Source: Drosophila persimilis
Lineage: Eukaryota > Arthropoda > Insecta > Diptera > Drosophilidae
Direction: 5' to 3'
DNA: 64,000 nt
NCBI RefSeq assembly: GCF_003286085.1
Contig: NW_020825317.1
Coordinates: forward strand, 682,001 to 746,000
Shown piece by piece: positions 1-10,699 of the stretch. Numbering within the stretch: the first letter of the stretch is position 1; each line of letters starts with the position of its first letter. The translations under genes were made by a program, and so were the position numbers. A model generated the notes under the pieces. The model worked only from the letters and a program-made list of their open reading frames with translations. It made no database searches and was not told where the DNA came from.

Positions 1-1252
1 TTTCATATGCCAAAGAAAGTTTTTTTTTTGTTTTTATGGTTAAAATTAGTATTAGTAAACTTGATCTTCATAATGAAAAACACATTTTTATACCCGATAC
101 TCAAAATGAGTATTGGGATATATTAGATTTTTGGTAAAAGTGGATGTGTGTAACGTCCAGAAGGAATCGTTTCCGACCCCATAAAGTATATATATTCTTG
201 ATCAGCATCAATAGCCGAGTCGATTGAGCCATGTCTGTCTGTCCGTCCGTCCGTCTGTCCGTCCCCTTCAGCGCCTAATGCTCAAAGACTATATAAGCTA
301 GAGCAACGATGTTTTGGATCCAGACTTCTGTGATATGTCACTGCTACAAAAATATTTCAAAACTTTGCCCCGCCTCCACAAAGGGCGAAAATCTGTGGCA
401 TCCACAATTTTAAAGATACGAGAAAACAAAAAACGCAGAATCGTAGAGAATGACCATATCTGCAGAATCTGAATTGGATCGTATTACTATTATAGCCACC
501 ATCAAGAAAACAATTTCATTTTTTCTCGCCCTGTCTCTCTCTAACACACAGGTAGCATAGGCGGCTTTGCTTAGAGTAAAACATTAGCGCCTAGATCTCA
601 GAGACTATAAAAGCTAGAGCAACCAAATTTGGTATCCACACTCCTAATATATCGGACCGAGACGAGTTTGTTTCAAAATTTCGCCACACCCCCTTCCGCC
701 CCCGCAAAGGATGCAAATCTGGGGATATTCACAAATCTCAGAGACTATTAAAGCTAGAGTAACCAAACTTGGTATCCGCACTTCTGTTAGATCTCACTAT
801 AAAACCTTTATCTCAAAATTTCGCCCCACCCTCTTCCGCCCCCACAAAGGACGAAAATCTGTTGCATCCACAATATTGCAGATTTGAGAAAACTAAAAAC
901 GCAGAATCATAGATACCGACCATATCTATCAGATTGCTGAATCTGGATCAGATTAGATCATTTTTATAGCCAAAGGAAACAAATCAATTTGCAGTGGCTA
1001 CGCAGCGCATGACGTCACGTTCAGACTGATTTTCTGTCTCTCTCGCACGCACTCTTTGTCGTGTCGTTTAATATTAGCGGCCTCTGCCGGAGGAGAGCCA
1101 TACTGACTTAGTATCGGGTATAACTCTAGAGTTGCGGTGTCCGCAGCAACTCACAACGTTCCCCCTCGTTTTTGTTAATGTTAAGTGCTTTTCAAGCTAT
1201 TTATAAAAAAAGTTGAAATAGACGAGTGTCCGAATAAATGTTGTGCTGACTG
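1..1252 (+). mobile_element. Tc1-like transposon, 3' part only, split by a DINE-1
   Basis: This is the 3' untranslated and terminal part of the Tc1-like element seen more fully at 6397-7183 and 11189-11960; the coding part lies outside the window. Bases 1-88 and 1170-1252 align with 7014-7183 once the DINE-1 at 89-1169 is removed. The right end reads GTGTCCGAATAAATG then TTGTGCTGACTG and is followed by TA (1253-1254), the target dinucleotide expected of Tc1/mariner elements. Family placement rests on the two copies with coding remnants. Confidence 0.6.
89..1169 (+). mobile_element. DINE-1 (INE-1/Helentron-type) element
   Basis: It starts TATACCCGATACTC and ends CCCCCTCGT after a subterminal hairpin (GAGTTGC ... 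GCAACTC). It carries the DINE-1 core (GTTTCCGACC, then AAAGTATATATATTCTTGATC) and a GTCY tetranucleotide microsatellite at about 229-264. The empty site exists in the sister units (poly-T at 7097-7104 and 11871-11881), showing insertion into a T run with no target duplication beyond T. It has no coding capacity. The middle holds several partly repeated DINE segments. Confidence 0.85.
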
Positions 1253-1793
1253 TACATATCTTGATTACCATCTCCATCTTTGGAAAAGTGCGCATCAGCT
1301 TTAACTGACGTATATTTTCATATCTTTTCATGTGTGGTAATTCGACGCCAGATGGTGACAAGGACTGTGAATCAAATGTGCATATAATATTCTAATAGAA
1401 ACACTCGCATATGTACATTTCTACTAAACTTACATAATCAAAAGAACCAACAATCGAATGTTCCATTTTCAGAAATTAGCAAACAGTACAAGCAGCGACA
1501 GAAAATTAAATGAAAATGTCTATCTCGTTAGCTTTTTGACGTTTTCTTTTCTTTCGATTCGTTTGACTCACACATTCCACACTGCAGTGAGCAAAACAAT
1601 GCACAACAAATTGAGCTAGAGGGACACCACATACATTTTCTCTCTGTCACAACGTTTTTCGTAACAGTGTGAGTGCGAGTCATGCGAAATGGCAGGAGTC
1701 ACTCGACAATTATGCCCTGAGTCAATGAGTCAGCATATGAAGCAAAACAATGAATTGAAAGATAGTGTGAAAAAGAGACATGAATCATGTTTT
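1253..1793. other. Unidentified flank of the Tc1-like element (tandem-unit spacer)
   Basis: AT-rich sequence recurring nearly identically at about 7184-7721 and 11961-12480. I find no convincing reading frame, RNA gene or transposon end in it. It contains several TGAGTCA-like words around 1717-1735, which may be chance. Confidence 0.5.
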
Positions 1794-2909
1794 TATACCC
1801 GATACTCAAAATGAGTATTGGGGTATATTAGATTTGTGGTAAAAGTGTATGTGTGTAACGTCCAGAAGGAATTGTTTCCGACCCCATAAAGTATATATAT
1901 TCTTGATCAGCATCAATAGCCGAGTCGATTGAGCCATGTCTGTCTGTCCGTCTGTCCGTCTGTCCGTCCGTCCGTCTGTCCGTCCCCTTCAGCGCCTAAT
2001 GCTCAAAGACTATAAGAGCTAGAGCAACGATGTTTTGGATCCAGACTTCTGTGATATGTCACTGCTACAAAAATATTTCAAAACTTTGCCCCGCCCACTT
2101 CCGCCCCCACAAAGGGCGAAAATCTGTGGCATCCACAATTTTAAAGATACGAGAAAACCAAAAACGCAGAATCGTAGAGAATGACGATATCTTTTAGACT
2201 GCGGAATCTGAATTGGATCGTATTATTATTATAGCCAGCATCAAGAAAACAATTTCATTTTTTCTCGCCCTGTCTCTCTCTAACACACACGTAGCATAGG
2301 CGGCTTTGCTTAGAGTAAAACATTAGCGCCTAGATCTCAGAGACTATAAAAGCTAGAGCAACCAAATTTGGTATCCACACTCCTAATATATCGGACCGAG
2401 ACGAGTTTGTTTCAAAATTTCGCCACACCCCCCTTCCGCCCCCGCAAAGGATGCAGATCTGGGGATATTCATAAATCTCAGAGACTATTAAGGCTAGAGT
2501 AACCAAATTTGGTATCCGCACTCCTGTTAGATCTCACTATAAAACGTATATCTCAAAATTTCGCCCCACCCCCTTCCGCCCACACAAAGGACGAAAATCT
2601 GTTGCATCCACAATATTGCAAAATCGAGTAAACTAAAAACGCAGAATCATAGACAATGACCATATCTATCCGGTTGCCGAATCTGGATCAGATCGGATCA
2701 TTTTTGTAGCCAAAAGCAAGAAATCAATTTTTAGTGGCTACGCAGCGCCCGACGTCACGCTCAGACTGATTTTCTGTCTCTCTCGCACGCACTCTTTGTC
2801 GTGTCGTTTAATATTAGCGGCGTCTGCCGGAGGAGAGCCATACTGACTTAGTATCGGGTATAACTGTAGAGTTGCGGTGTCCGCAGCAACTCACAACGTT
2901 CCCCCTCGT
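1794..2909 (+). mobile_element. DINE-1 element, second insertion in unit 1
   Basis: Full-length by its termini (TATACCCGATACTC at the left, hairpin then CCCCCTCGT at the right) with a GTCY microsatellite near 1937-1986. The empty site is visible at 7719-7726 and 12478-12485, where the flanks join through a short T run. It is closely related to the copy at 89-1169 but differs at scattered positions, so the two are separate insertions or diverged duplicates. Confidence 0.85.
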
Positions 2910-3250
2910 TTGATACTGTGCACAGTGGGATTCCTAAATGTTAACACGAATTAGTGTGCACTCGTGCAGGGCTCTAGTAGGTATACACATACATATGTAT
3001 GGGAATTTCCGCCAAAATATCTACCAAGCCAATAAAAAACTGATTTCCATATAGTTTTATATCGATATTATTTTCTAAATTTATTGATTTGTTGATTTAT
3101 TGAATTTATTACCCAATTGACATATCGATTCATAACCTTTGATCTGAAAGCCTATTCAAATAAGCAAAGGTTAACTTTTTCGTAATTTTATAGTCATGTT
3201 TCCCTTTATTATTTTCTCATTTAAGAAAGATGGTTCTTGATCAAAAATGC
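2910..3250. other. Unidentified AT-rich spacer of the tandem unit
   Basis: Repeats at about 7722-8063 and 12481-12822. It opens with a 12-bp perfect palindrome, ACTGTGCACAGT. No coding frame was recognised. It ends where DINE-1 sequence begins without the usual DINE-1 left terminus. Confidence 0.45.
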
Positions 3251-4047
3251 TAGATTTGTGGTGAAGGTGGATGTGTGTAACGTCCAAAAGGAATCGTTTC
3301 CGACCGCATAAAGTATATATATTCTTGATCAGCATCAATAGCCGAGTCGATTGAGCCCTGTCCGTCTGTCCGTCCGTCCGTCTGTCCGTCCCCTTCACCG
3401 CCTAGTGCTCAAAGACTATAAGAGCTCTAGCTAAAACCAATAACGCAGAATCGTAGAGGATGACTATATGTTCTAGAGTGTAAAATCTCAACCAGATCGT
3501 ATAATTATTATAGCCAGAATCAAGAAAACAATTTCATTCTTTCTCGCTCTGTCTCTCTCTAACACACATTTTTCATGCTCGGTTTTGCCAATTGCAAAAT
3601 ATGAGTTCAAGGATCTCAGAACCTATAAGAGCCAGAGCAACCAAATTTGGTATCCGAACTTCTGTTAAATCTCACTATAAAACGTATATCTCAGAATTTC
3701 GCCCCACCCCCATCCGCCTCCACAAAAGACGAAAATCTGTTGCACCCACAATATTGCAGATTCGAGAAAACTAAAAACGCAGAATCATAGATAACGACCA
3801 TATCTATCCGATTGCTGAATCTGGATCATATCGGATCATTTTTGTAGCCAAAAGGAACAAATCAATTTGCACTGGCTACGCAGCGCCTGACGTCACGCTC
3901 AGACTGATTTTCTGTCTCTCTCGCACGCACTTTTTGTCGTGTCGTTTAATATTACCGGCGTCTGCCGGAGGAGAGCCATACTGACTTAGTATCGGGTATA
4001 AATGTAGAGTTGCGGTGTCCGCAGCAACTCACAACGTTCCCCCTCGT
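3251..4047 (+). mobile_element. DINE-1 element, left end missing
   Basis: It begins inside the element (TAGATTTGTGGTGAAGG) without the TATACCCGATACTC terminus, then continues through the core, a GTCY microsatellite (about 3358-3391) and an intact right end with hairpin and CCCCCTCGT. Sister copies are at 8064-8860 and 12823-13603. Confidence 0.8.
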
Positions 4048-4774
4048 TTTTTTTGTGTATATGTATATACATATGTACATACAAGCAAATTTACTGGTCA
4101 GAGCAATTGTAGATATCAAACATTTAGGGGAATTCCTATTTTGTGGAAATTTAAGGGGATTCAATTTTTGCAATAGAAATGTGTTGAAATGTGTTTGGGA
4201 ACTATCAATGCAATCAGACGAGTTTGGTAAAGACATTTTTTATACGCAAACTTAATTTTCCAATGTTTCCTAATTTGAATAGGTTTTAGAGATAAGGAAC
4301 CAATAACCAATTTTTGTATACGATCAATATCTTTTTTACATGGTTTTATCAGGAACCAATCTACCGTGTAAAAACAGAATTAGATGTACTTTATGTTTTC
4401 AGCCAATACGTTTAGATTTCGGTTTAGGGGCTCCCGGGTTTACAAATTTTTGGTATCGATATGTTTCAATTTCTCATCGGATCTGGCAAACAAAAACAGC
4501 TGACCTGGTTGCTTTGAACGTATACAGCGTGATAAAAATGCTCTTATTTTTTCAATTTTTTGTTTTGAAGTAAAAAGACGGCAAAAAGTGCGCCAGTTAA
4601 AAAGATCAAGATATCTTAGATGCATGTCTTACAAACTGTAAGTAACAGCATGCATATTGAAAGTTAAATCAAAAAATGAATTTGTTGTACCTACATTTTG
4701 AATTGAATGTGGCGGGAAACCGCTCTTAGCTTACCCAGGTTTCTGGTACTTTCGTGTTACAAGCATAGTCTGTG
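4048..4774 (+). repeat. Block B, unidentified 0.73 kb repeat
   Basis: Non-coding block that always follows a DINE-1 right end and leads into the 20-bp minisatellite. It recurs at 8861, 15124, 29276, 41618 and 44981, and inverted at 58113-58576. It starts with a TATATGTATATACATATG palindromic stretch and ends near a GGCGGGAAACCGCTC motif. Short open frames on both strands show no recognisable domain. It may be the terminal part of a foldback-like element, as it forms the outer arm of the large inverted repeats. Confidence 0.6.
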
Positions 4775-4800
4775 ATGTTACATGCAGTGTGTGCTGTTAC

Positions 4801-4880
4801 ATGCACATTTGTGCTGTTACATGCACATTTGTGCTGTTACATGCACATTTGTGCTGTTACATGCACATTTGTGCTGTTAC
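4801..4880 (+). repeat. 20-bp minisatellite, 4 perfect units
   Basis: Four exact head-to-tail copies of ATGCACATTTGTGCTGTTAC, with degenerate units either side (4775-4800 and from 4881). Copy number differs between sister loci: 3 at 9613, 2 at most others, 1-2 in inverted copies. Confidence 0.95.
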
Positions 4881-5907
4881 AAGCACAAGAAGGAAGCGTT
4901 TCCGGCCCCATAAAGTATATATATTCTTGATTAGCATGAATAACCGAGTCAATATAGCGACGTCTGTCTATCCATCTGTTTGACGCCTAGTTCTTAAAGA
5001 CTATAAGAGCAAGAGCAACCATATTTTTTATCCGGACTCCTGTAATGTCACACTGTCACAAGAGTATTTCAAAATTTCTCTCCGCCTCCACAAAGGACGA
5101 AAATGTGTGGCATCCAAAACTTTAAAGATACGAGAAAACTATGAAGTAGATTCGGAGGCTGAATCCAAATCAGCAGCCCGTTTTTTTAAATTGGTTCTAG
5201 TTTTCGAAATAGGGTCCAACAGTAGTCGCTCATCATGCCTTCGTCCCAAATCCTTGGTATCGCCTTTCGATTTTCGCTATATCTTGATGTAGCCGCTCTC
5301 CTTACTCGTCGCTCGTACTGCCAAAGTTTTGTGGGAAAGATGTGAATGCAGAAAATGTATCTTGAGAGACATTCGAGCTCCAATCTTGTGGTAACTCTTC
5401 AAAAAATTGTCGATTACTTGTTTGTAATCCGGTGATTTGTAGTTACCGATTTTCCCACGCTTTCGGAGCATATAACAGCCTCTGTACAACGTTTACAAGT
5501 TTAGCACAATTACAGTACAAAAACAAATTCCGAACGATGTTCGATGCAACGTAGTCAGTTGACAGCTGTTATAAGAGCGCAGTACCGCCACCATCCGCGA
5601 AATCGATAACTAAAACCATTCTTGACAAACGGTTTGAAGATCTGAGTTTAGGGCACCAAATAACGGTAAAAATCGTTATCATCTGCTCGGGTCAAAAAAT
5701 TGACCCTAATTTGCGAACTTGTGTTATTATAGCCAGAATGAACAAATCAATTTGCAGTGGCTAGTTCAATAGTTCAGTGTAAAGTTTAACACAACCAGAT
5801 GTAAGATGCTAAAGTTAGAGGAAAAAAGAAGCACTAGCTCAAAAAAAAAACATTAATAAAATAACAGTTTTTTTCAATTTAAAAAAAACCATACAACAGA
5901 AAAATAT
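4881..5907 (+). repeat. Composite: divergent DINE-1 left half, decayed coding fragment, A-rich spacer
   Basis: Bases 4881 to about 5160 are a diverged DINE-1 (core with AAAGTATATATATTCTTGATT) joined to the minisatellite. About 5160-5500 holds the minus-strand coding fragment listed separately. From 5500 to 5907 there is a spacer with short hairpins such as GGGTCAAAAAATTGACCC (about 5692-5709) and A/T runs. The same composite is found at 9673, 15916, 25009 and 37378, and inverted at 20620, 30560 and 52566. Confidence 0.65.
5186..5489 (-). pseudogene. Decayed fragment of an arthropod repetitive protein family (SLKIHFLHSHL ... SDYCWTL)
   Basis: On the minus strand one frame gives GKIGNYKSPDYKQVIDNFLK and MSLKIHFLHSHL. 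A second frame, after a break near 5330, continues with an in-frame stop inside a SDE-GERLHQDI segment, and a third gives IWDEGMMSDYCWTL. Read together these resemble a conserved block I recall from many uncharacterised, multi-copy arthropod proteins. That recollection is the only basis for the family call, and its function is unknown to me. At least two frame breaks and a stop make this copy non-functional. It is embedded between two oppositely oriented DINE-1 pieces and recurs in eight places in the window, always with the same decay. Confidence 0.5.
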
Positions 5908-6396
5908 GAGGGGGAACGCTGTGAGTTGCAGCTGCGACCGCAACACTACATTTATATCCGATACATAGTCAGTATGGCTACATTAAACGAGAGCGACAGA
6001 AAATCAGTCAGAACGTGTCGACGGCCGCTGTGTAGCCACTGAAAATTGATTTGTTACTTTTGGCTATAATAATAATCCGATCTGAATAGTCTCTGAGATT
6101 TGTGGATGCCCCAGATTTTCGTCCTTTGAGGGAGCGGAAGGGGGTGTGGCGGAATTTTTAAAACTAACTCGTCATGGTCCGATATCACAGGAGTGTGGAT
6201 CAAAAATTTGGTTGCTCTAGCTTTTATAGTCTCTGAGATCGAGGCGCTAATGTTTTACGCTAAGCCAAGCCTATGATACGTGTGTGTTAGAGAGAGACAG
6301 GGCGAGAAAAAATGAAATTGTTTTCTTCATTCTGGCTATAATAAGGATACGATCCAATTCAGGTTCTGCAGTCTAGAAGATATGGTCATTCTGTTT
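5908..6396 (-). mobile_element. Divergent DINE-1, reverse orientation, cut by Tc1-like sequence
   Basis: It begins with the reverse complement of a DINE-1 right end (GAGGGGGAACGCTGTGAGTTG) and runs toward the DINE-1 left end. It stops at about 6396, where Tc1-like coding sequence starts. At the corresponding place in 16914-17621 the element continues to a complete left terminus, so this copy was interrupted or truncated. Confidence 0.7.
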
Positions 6397-7183
6397 TTGT
6401 GACATGGTGGACCATCCAAAGTATGGAGAAAGGAGAATGAAGCCATGAAAGAGCATGGCGGTGGAAATGTAATGGTTTGGGGGTGTATAGCAGCAGTTGG
6501 ACCTGGGTAAATGGTGTTAATTGAGGCTTAGATGGACAAACACAGCTACAGGAATATTTTGAGTGACAATTAAATTAAATGCCGAGCGTCAAAAAATTGG
6601 GTCTTGATGCGAAGAATTTCTTGTTTCAACAATACTCGACCCCAAACATACCTCGTATTTGGTTCAAGAATGGCTGTTGTATCACTGCAAGCAGTTAAAA
6701 ACGCCGCAGCAGTCATCAGATCTGATCCACTCTATGGGGATTTGCTGGAAAAAAAATTAGAAAACATAAAATTTCCTCCAAGGAAACCATTAAAACGGCT
6801 CTGATGAAGGAATGGGAGAAAATTTATCCCAATCAAAACAATAATTTGGTAAAAAGTATGCCTAGACGTCTAGTTGCTATTGGAGCTAAGGGCGGCCCCA
6901 CCAAATATTGAAAGCTGAAAAATTCAGGTTAAATAAGTTTTTTTTGCGTAAAATCTAAATTGTGTCCGAATAATTGTGCTTAAAAAAGGCACTTTTTATA
7001 CTTTTAAGTTTTTTTTCATATGCCAAAGAAAGTTTTTTTTTGTTTTTATGGTTAAAATTAGTATTAGTAAACTTGATCTTCATAATGAAAAACACATTTT
7101 TTTTGTTAATGTTAAGTGCTTTTCAAGCTATTTATAAAAAAAGTTGAAATAGACGAGTGTCCGAATAAATGTTGTGCTGACTG
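6397..7183 (+). mobile_element. Tc1-like DNA transposon remnant with transposase C-terminal half
   Basis: About 6400-6911 translates, with interruptions, to the second half of a Tc1-family DDE transposase. Visible pieces are VWRKENEAMKEHGGGNVMVW then GCIAAVGPG, a MDKHSYRNILSDN segment, an FQQY-like remnant of the second catalytic block, KTALMKEWEKIYPNQ, and a C-terminus NLVKSMPRRLVAIGAKGGPT then KY and a stop at 6909-6911. The 5' half, including the helix-turn-helix domains, is absent. Stops (for example after GPG) and frameshifts inactivate it. The 3' region has two related motifs, GTGTCCGAATAATTGTGC (about 6961) and a terminal copy ending CTG at 7183 before TA, suggesting an IR/DR-type end. 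Confidence 0.75.
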
Positions 7184-8063
7184 TACATATCTTGATTACC
7201 ATCTCCATCTTTGGAAAAGTGCGCATCAGCTTTAACTGACGTATATTTTCATATCTTTTCATGTGTGGTAATTCGACGCCAGATGGTGACAAGGACTGTG
7301 AATCAAATGTGCATATAATATTCTAATAGAAACACTCGCATATGTACATTTCTACTAAACTTACATAATCAAAAGAACCAACAATCGAATGTTCCATTTT
7401 CAGAAATTAGCAAACAGTACAAGCAGCGACAGAAAATTAAATGAAAATGTCTATCTCGTTAGCTTTTTGACGTTTTCTTTTCTTTCGATTCGTTTGACTC
7501 ACACATTCCACACTGCAGTGAGCAAAACAATGCACAACAAATTGAGCTAGAGGGACACCACATACATTTTCTCTCTGTCACAACGTTTTTCGTAACAGTG
7601 TGAGTGCGAGTCATGCGAAATGGCAGGAGTCACTCGACAATTATGCCCTGAGTCAATGAGTCAGCATATGAAGCAAAACAATGAATTGAAAGATAGTGTG
7701 AAAAAGAGACATGAATCATGTTTTGATACTGTGCACAGTGGGATTTCTAAATGTTAACACGAATTAGTGTGCACTCGTGCAGGGCTCTAGTAGGTATACA
7801 CATACATATGTATGGGAATTTCCGCCAAAATATCTACCAAGCCAATAAAAAACTGATTTCCATATAGTTTTATCTCGATATTATTTTCAAAATTTATTGA
7901 TTTGTTGATTTATTGAATTTATTACCCAATTGACATATCGATTCATAACCTTTGATCTGAAAGCCTATTCAAATAAGCAAAGGTTAACTTTTTCGTAATT
8001 TTATAGTCATGTTTCCCTTTATTATTTTCTCATTTAAGAAAGATGGTTCTTGATCAAAAATGC
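7184..8063. other. Tandem-unit spacer without DINE-1 insertions (empty-site copy)
   Basis: Corresponds to 1253-1793 plus 2910-3250 of the first unit, joined directly at a short T run near 7720 where unit 1 carries a DINE-1. I see no gene here. It is mainly useful as an unoccupied reference for that insertion. Confidence 0.6.
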
Positions 8064-8860
8064 TAGATTTGTGGTGAAGGTGGATGTGTGTAACGTCCAA
8101 AAGGAATCGTTTCCGACCGCATAAAGTATATATATTCTTGATCAGCATCAATAGCCGAGTCGATTGAGCCCTGTCCGTCTGTCCGTCCGTCCGTCTGTCC
8201 GTCCCCTTCACCGCCTAGTGCTCAAAGACTATAAGAGCTCTAGCTAAAACCAATAACGCAGAATCGTAGAGGATGACTATATGTTCTAGAGTGTAAAATC
8301 TCAACCAGATCGTATAATTATTATAGCCAGAATCAAGAAAACAATTTCATTCTTTCTCGCTCTGTCTCTCTCTAACACACAGGTTTCATGCTCGTTTTTG
8401 CCAATTGCAAAATATGAGTTCAAGGATCTCAGAACCTATAAGAGCCAGAGCAACCAAATTTGGTATCCGAACTTCTGTTAAATCTCACTATAAAACGTAT
8501 ATCTCAGAATTTCGCCCCACCCCCTTCCGCCCCCACAAAGGACGAAAATCTGTTGCATCCACAATATTGCACATTCGAAAAAACTAAAAAAGCAGAATCA
8601 TAGATAATGACCATATCTATCAGATTGCTGAATCTGGATCAGATCGGATCATTTTTGTTGCCAAAAGGAACCAATCTATTTTTAGTGGCTACGCAGCGCC
8701 CGACGTCACGCTCAGACTGATTTTCTGTCTCTCTCGCACGCACTCTTTGTCGTGTCGTTTAATATTAGCGGCGTCTGCCGGAGGAGAGCCATACTGACTT
8801 AGTATCGGGTATAAATGTAGAGTTGCGGTGTCCGCAGCAACTCACAACGTTCCCCCTCGT
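8064..8860 (+). mobile_element. DINE-1 element, left end missing (unit 2)
   Basis: Sister of 3251-4047 with the same truncated left boundary, core, GTCY microsatellite (about 8171-8204) and right-end hairpin. Scattered substitutions separate the two. Confidence 0.8.
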
Positions 8861-9586
8861 TTTTTTTGTGTATATGTATATACATATGTACATACAAGCA
8901 AATTTACTGGTCAGAGCAATTGTAGATATCAAACATTTAGGGGAATTCCTATTTTGTGGAAATTTAAGGGGATTCAATTTTTGCAATAGAAATGTGTTGA
9001 AATGTGTTTGGGAACTATCAATGCAATCAGACGAGTTTGGTAAAGACATTTTTTATACGCAAACTTAATTTTCCAATGTTTCCTAATTTTAATAGGTTTT
9101 AGAGATAAGGAACCAATAACCAATTTTTGTATACGATCAATATCTTTTTTACATGGTTTTATCAGGAACCAATCTACCGTGTAAAAACAGAATTAGATGT
9201 ACTTTATGTTTTCAGCCTTACGTTTAGATTTCGGTTTAGGGGCTCCCGGTTTTACAAATTTTTGGTATCGATATGTTTCAATTTCTCATCGGATCTGGCA
9301 AACAAAAACAGCTGACCTGGTTGCTTTGAACGTATACAGCGTGATAAAAATGCTTTTATTTTTTCAATTTTTTGTTTTGAAGTAAAAAGACGGCAAAAAG
9401 TGCGCAAGTTAAGAAGATCAAGATATCTTAGATGCATGTCTTACAAACTGTAAGTAACAGCATGCATATTGAAAGTTAAATCAAAAAATGAATTTGTTGT
9501 ACCTACATTTTGAATTGAATGTGGCGGGAAACCGCTCTTAGCTTACCCAGGTTTCTGGTACTTTCGTGTTACAAGCATAGTCTGTG
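8861..9586 (+). repeat. Block B, unit 2
   Basis: Near-identical to 4048-4774, with a few substitutions and a short deletion in the TTTTCAGCC region (about 9214). Non-coding as far as can be seen. Confidence 0.6.
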
Positions 9587-9612
9587 ATGTTACATGCAGT
9601 GTGTGCTGTTAC

Positions 9613-9672
9613 ATGCACATTTGTGCTGTTACATGCACATTTGTGCTGTTACATGCACATTTGTGCTGTTAC
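9613..9672 (+). repeat. 20-bp minisatellite, 3 perfect units
   Basis: Three exact copies of ATGCACATTTGTGCTGTTAC at the same position in the unit as 4801-4880, one fewer than there. Confidence 0.95.
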
Positions 9673-10699
9673 AAGCACAAGAAGGAAGCGTTTCCGGCCC
9701 CATAAAGTATATATATTCTTGATTAGCATGAATAACCGAGTCAATATAGCGACGTCTGTCTATCCATCTGTTTGACGCCTAGTTCTTAAAGACTATAAGA
9801 GCAAGAGCAACCATATTTTTTATCCGGACTCCTGTAATGTCACACTGTCACAAGAGTATTTCAAAATTTCTCTCCGCCTCCACAAAGGACGAAAATGTGT
9901 GGCATCCAAAACTTTAAAGATACGAGAAAACTATGAAGTAGATTCGGAGGCTGAATCCAAATCAGCAGCCCGTTTTTTTAAATTGGTTCTAGTTTTCGAA
10001 ATAGGGTCCAACAGTAGTCGCTCATCATGCCTTCGTCCCAAATCCTTGGTATCGCCTTTCGATTTTCGCTATATCTTGATGTAGCCGCTCTCCTTACTCG
10101 TCGCTCGTACTGCCAAAGTTTTGTGGGAAAGATGTGAATGCAGAAAATGTATCTTGAGAGACATTCGAGCTCCAATCTTGTGGTAACTCTTCAAAAAATT
10201 GTCGATTACTTGTTTGTAATCCGGTGATTTGTAGTTACCGATTTTCCCACGCTTTCGGAGCATATAACAGCCTCTGTACAACGTTTACAAGTTTAGCACA
10301 ATTACAGTACAAAAACAAATTCCGAACGATGTTCGATGCAACGTAGTCAGTTGACAGCTGTTATAAGAGCGCAGTACCGCCACCATCCGCGAAATCGATA
10401 ACTAAAACCATTCTTGACAAACGGTTTGAAGATCTGAGTTTAGGGCACCAAATAACGGTAAAAATCGTTATCATCTGCTCGGGTCAAAAAATTGACCCTA
10501 ATTTGTGAACTTGTGTTATTATAGCCAGAATGAACAAATCAATTTGCAGTGGCTAGTTCAATAGTTCAGTGTAAAGTTTAACACAACCAGATGTAAGATG
10601 CTAAAGTTAGAGGAAAAAAGAAGCACTAGCTCAAAAAAAAAACATTAATAAAATAACAGTTTTTTTCAATTTAAAAAAAACCATACAACAGAAAAATAT
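9673..10699 (+). repeat. Composite divergent DINE-1 / decayed coding fragment / spacer (unit 2)
   Basis: Sister of 4881-5907, almost base for base, including the hairpin-bearing spacer. Confidence 0.65.
9978..10281 (-). pseudogene. Decayed SDYCWTL-family fragment (unit 2)
   Basis: Same frame breaks and stop as at 5186-5489, so the decay predates the unit duplication. Confidence 0.5.

Noticed and set aside
234-268. GTCY tetranucleotide runs as possible CRISPR-like or independent satellite arrays
   Set aside because: They are the internal microsatellite of DINE-1 elements; there are no spacers and no regular repeat-spacer pattern.
3592-3774. Repeated open frames of about 60 codons (MQNMSSRISEPIRARATK type) across the window
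   Set aside because: They lie inside DINE-1 elements, recur wherever that segment recurs and have no domain; they are translation of a non-coding repeat.
4010-4255. 81- and 94-codon open frames on opposite strands in block B
   Set aside because: They overlap fully antisense, include simple TATATG sequence, and run across the DINE-1/block B junction; no protein features.
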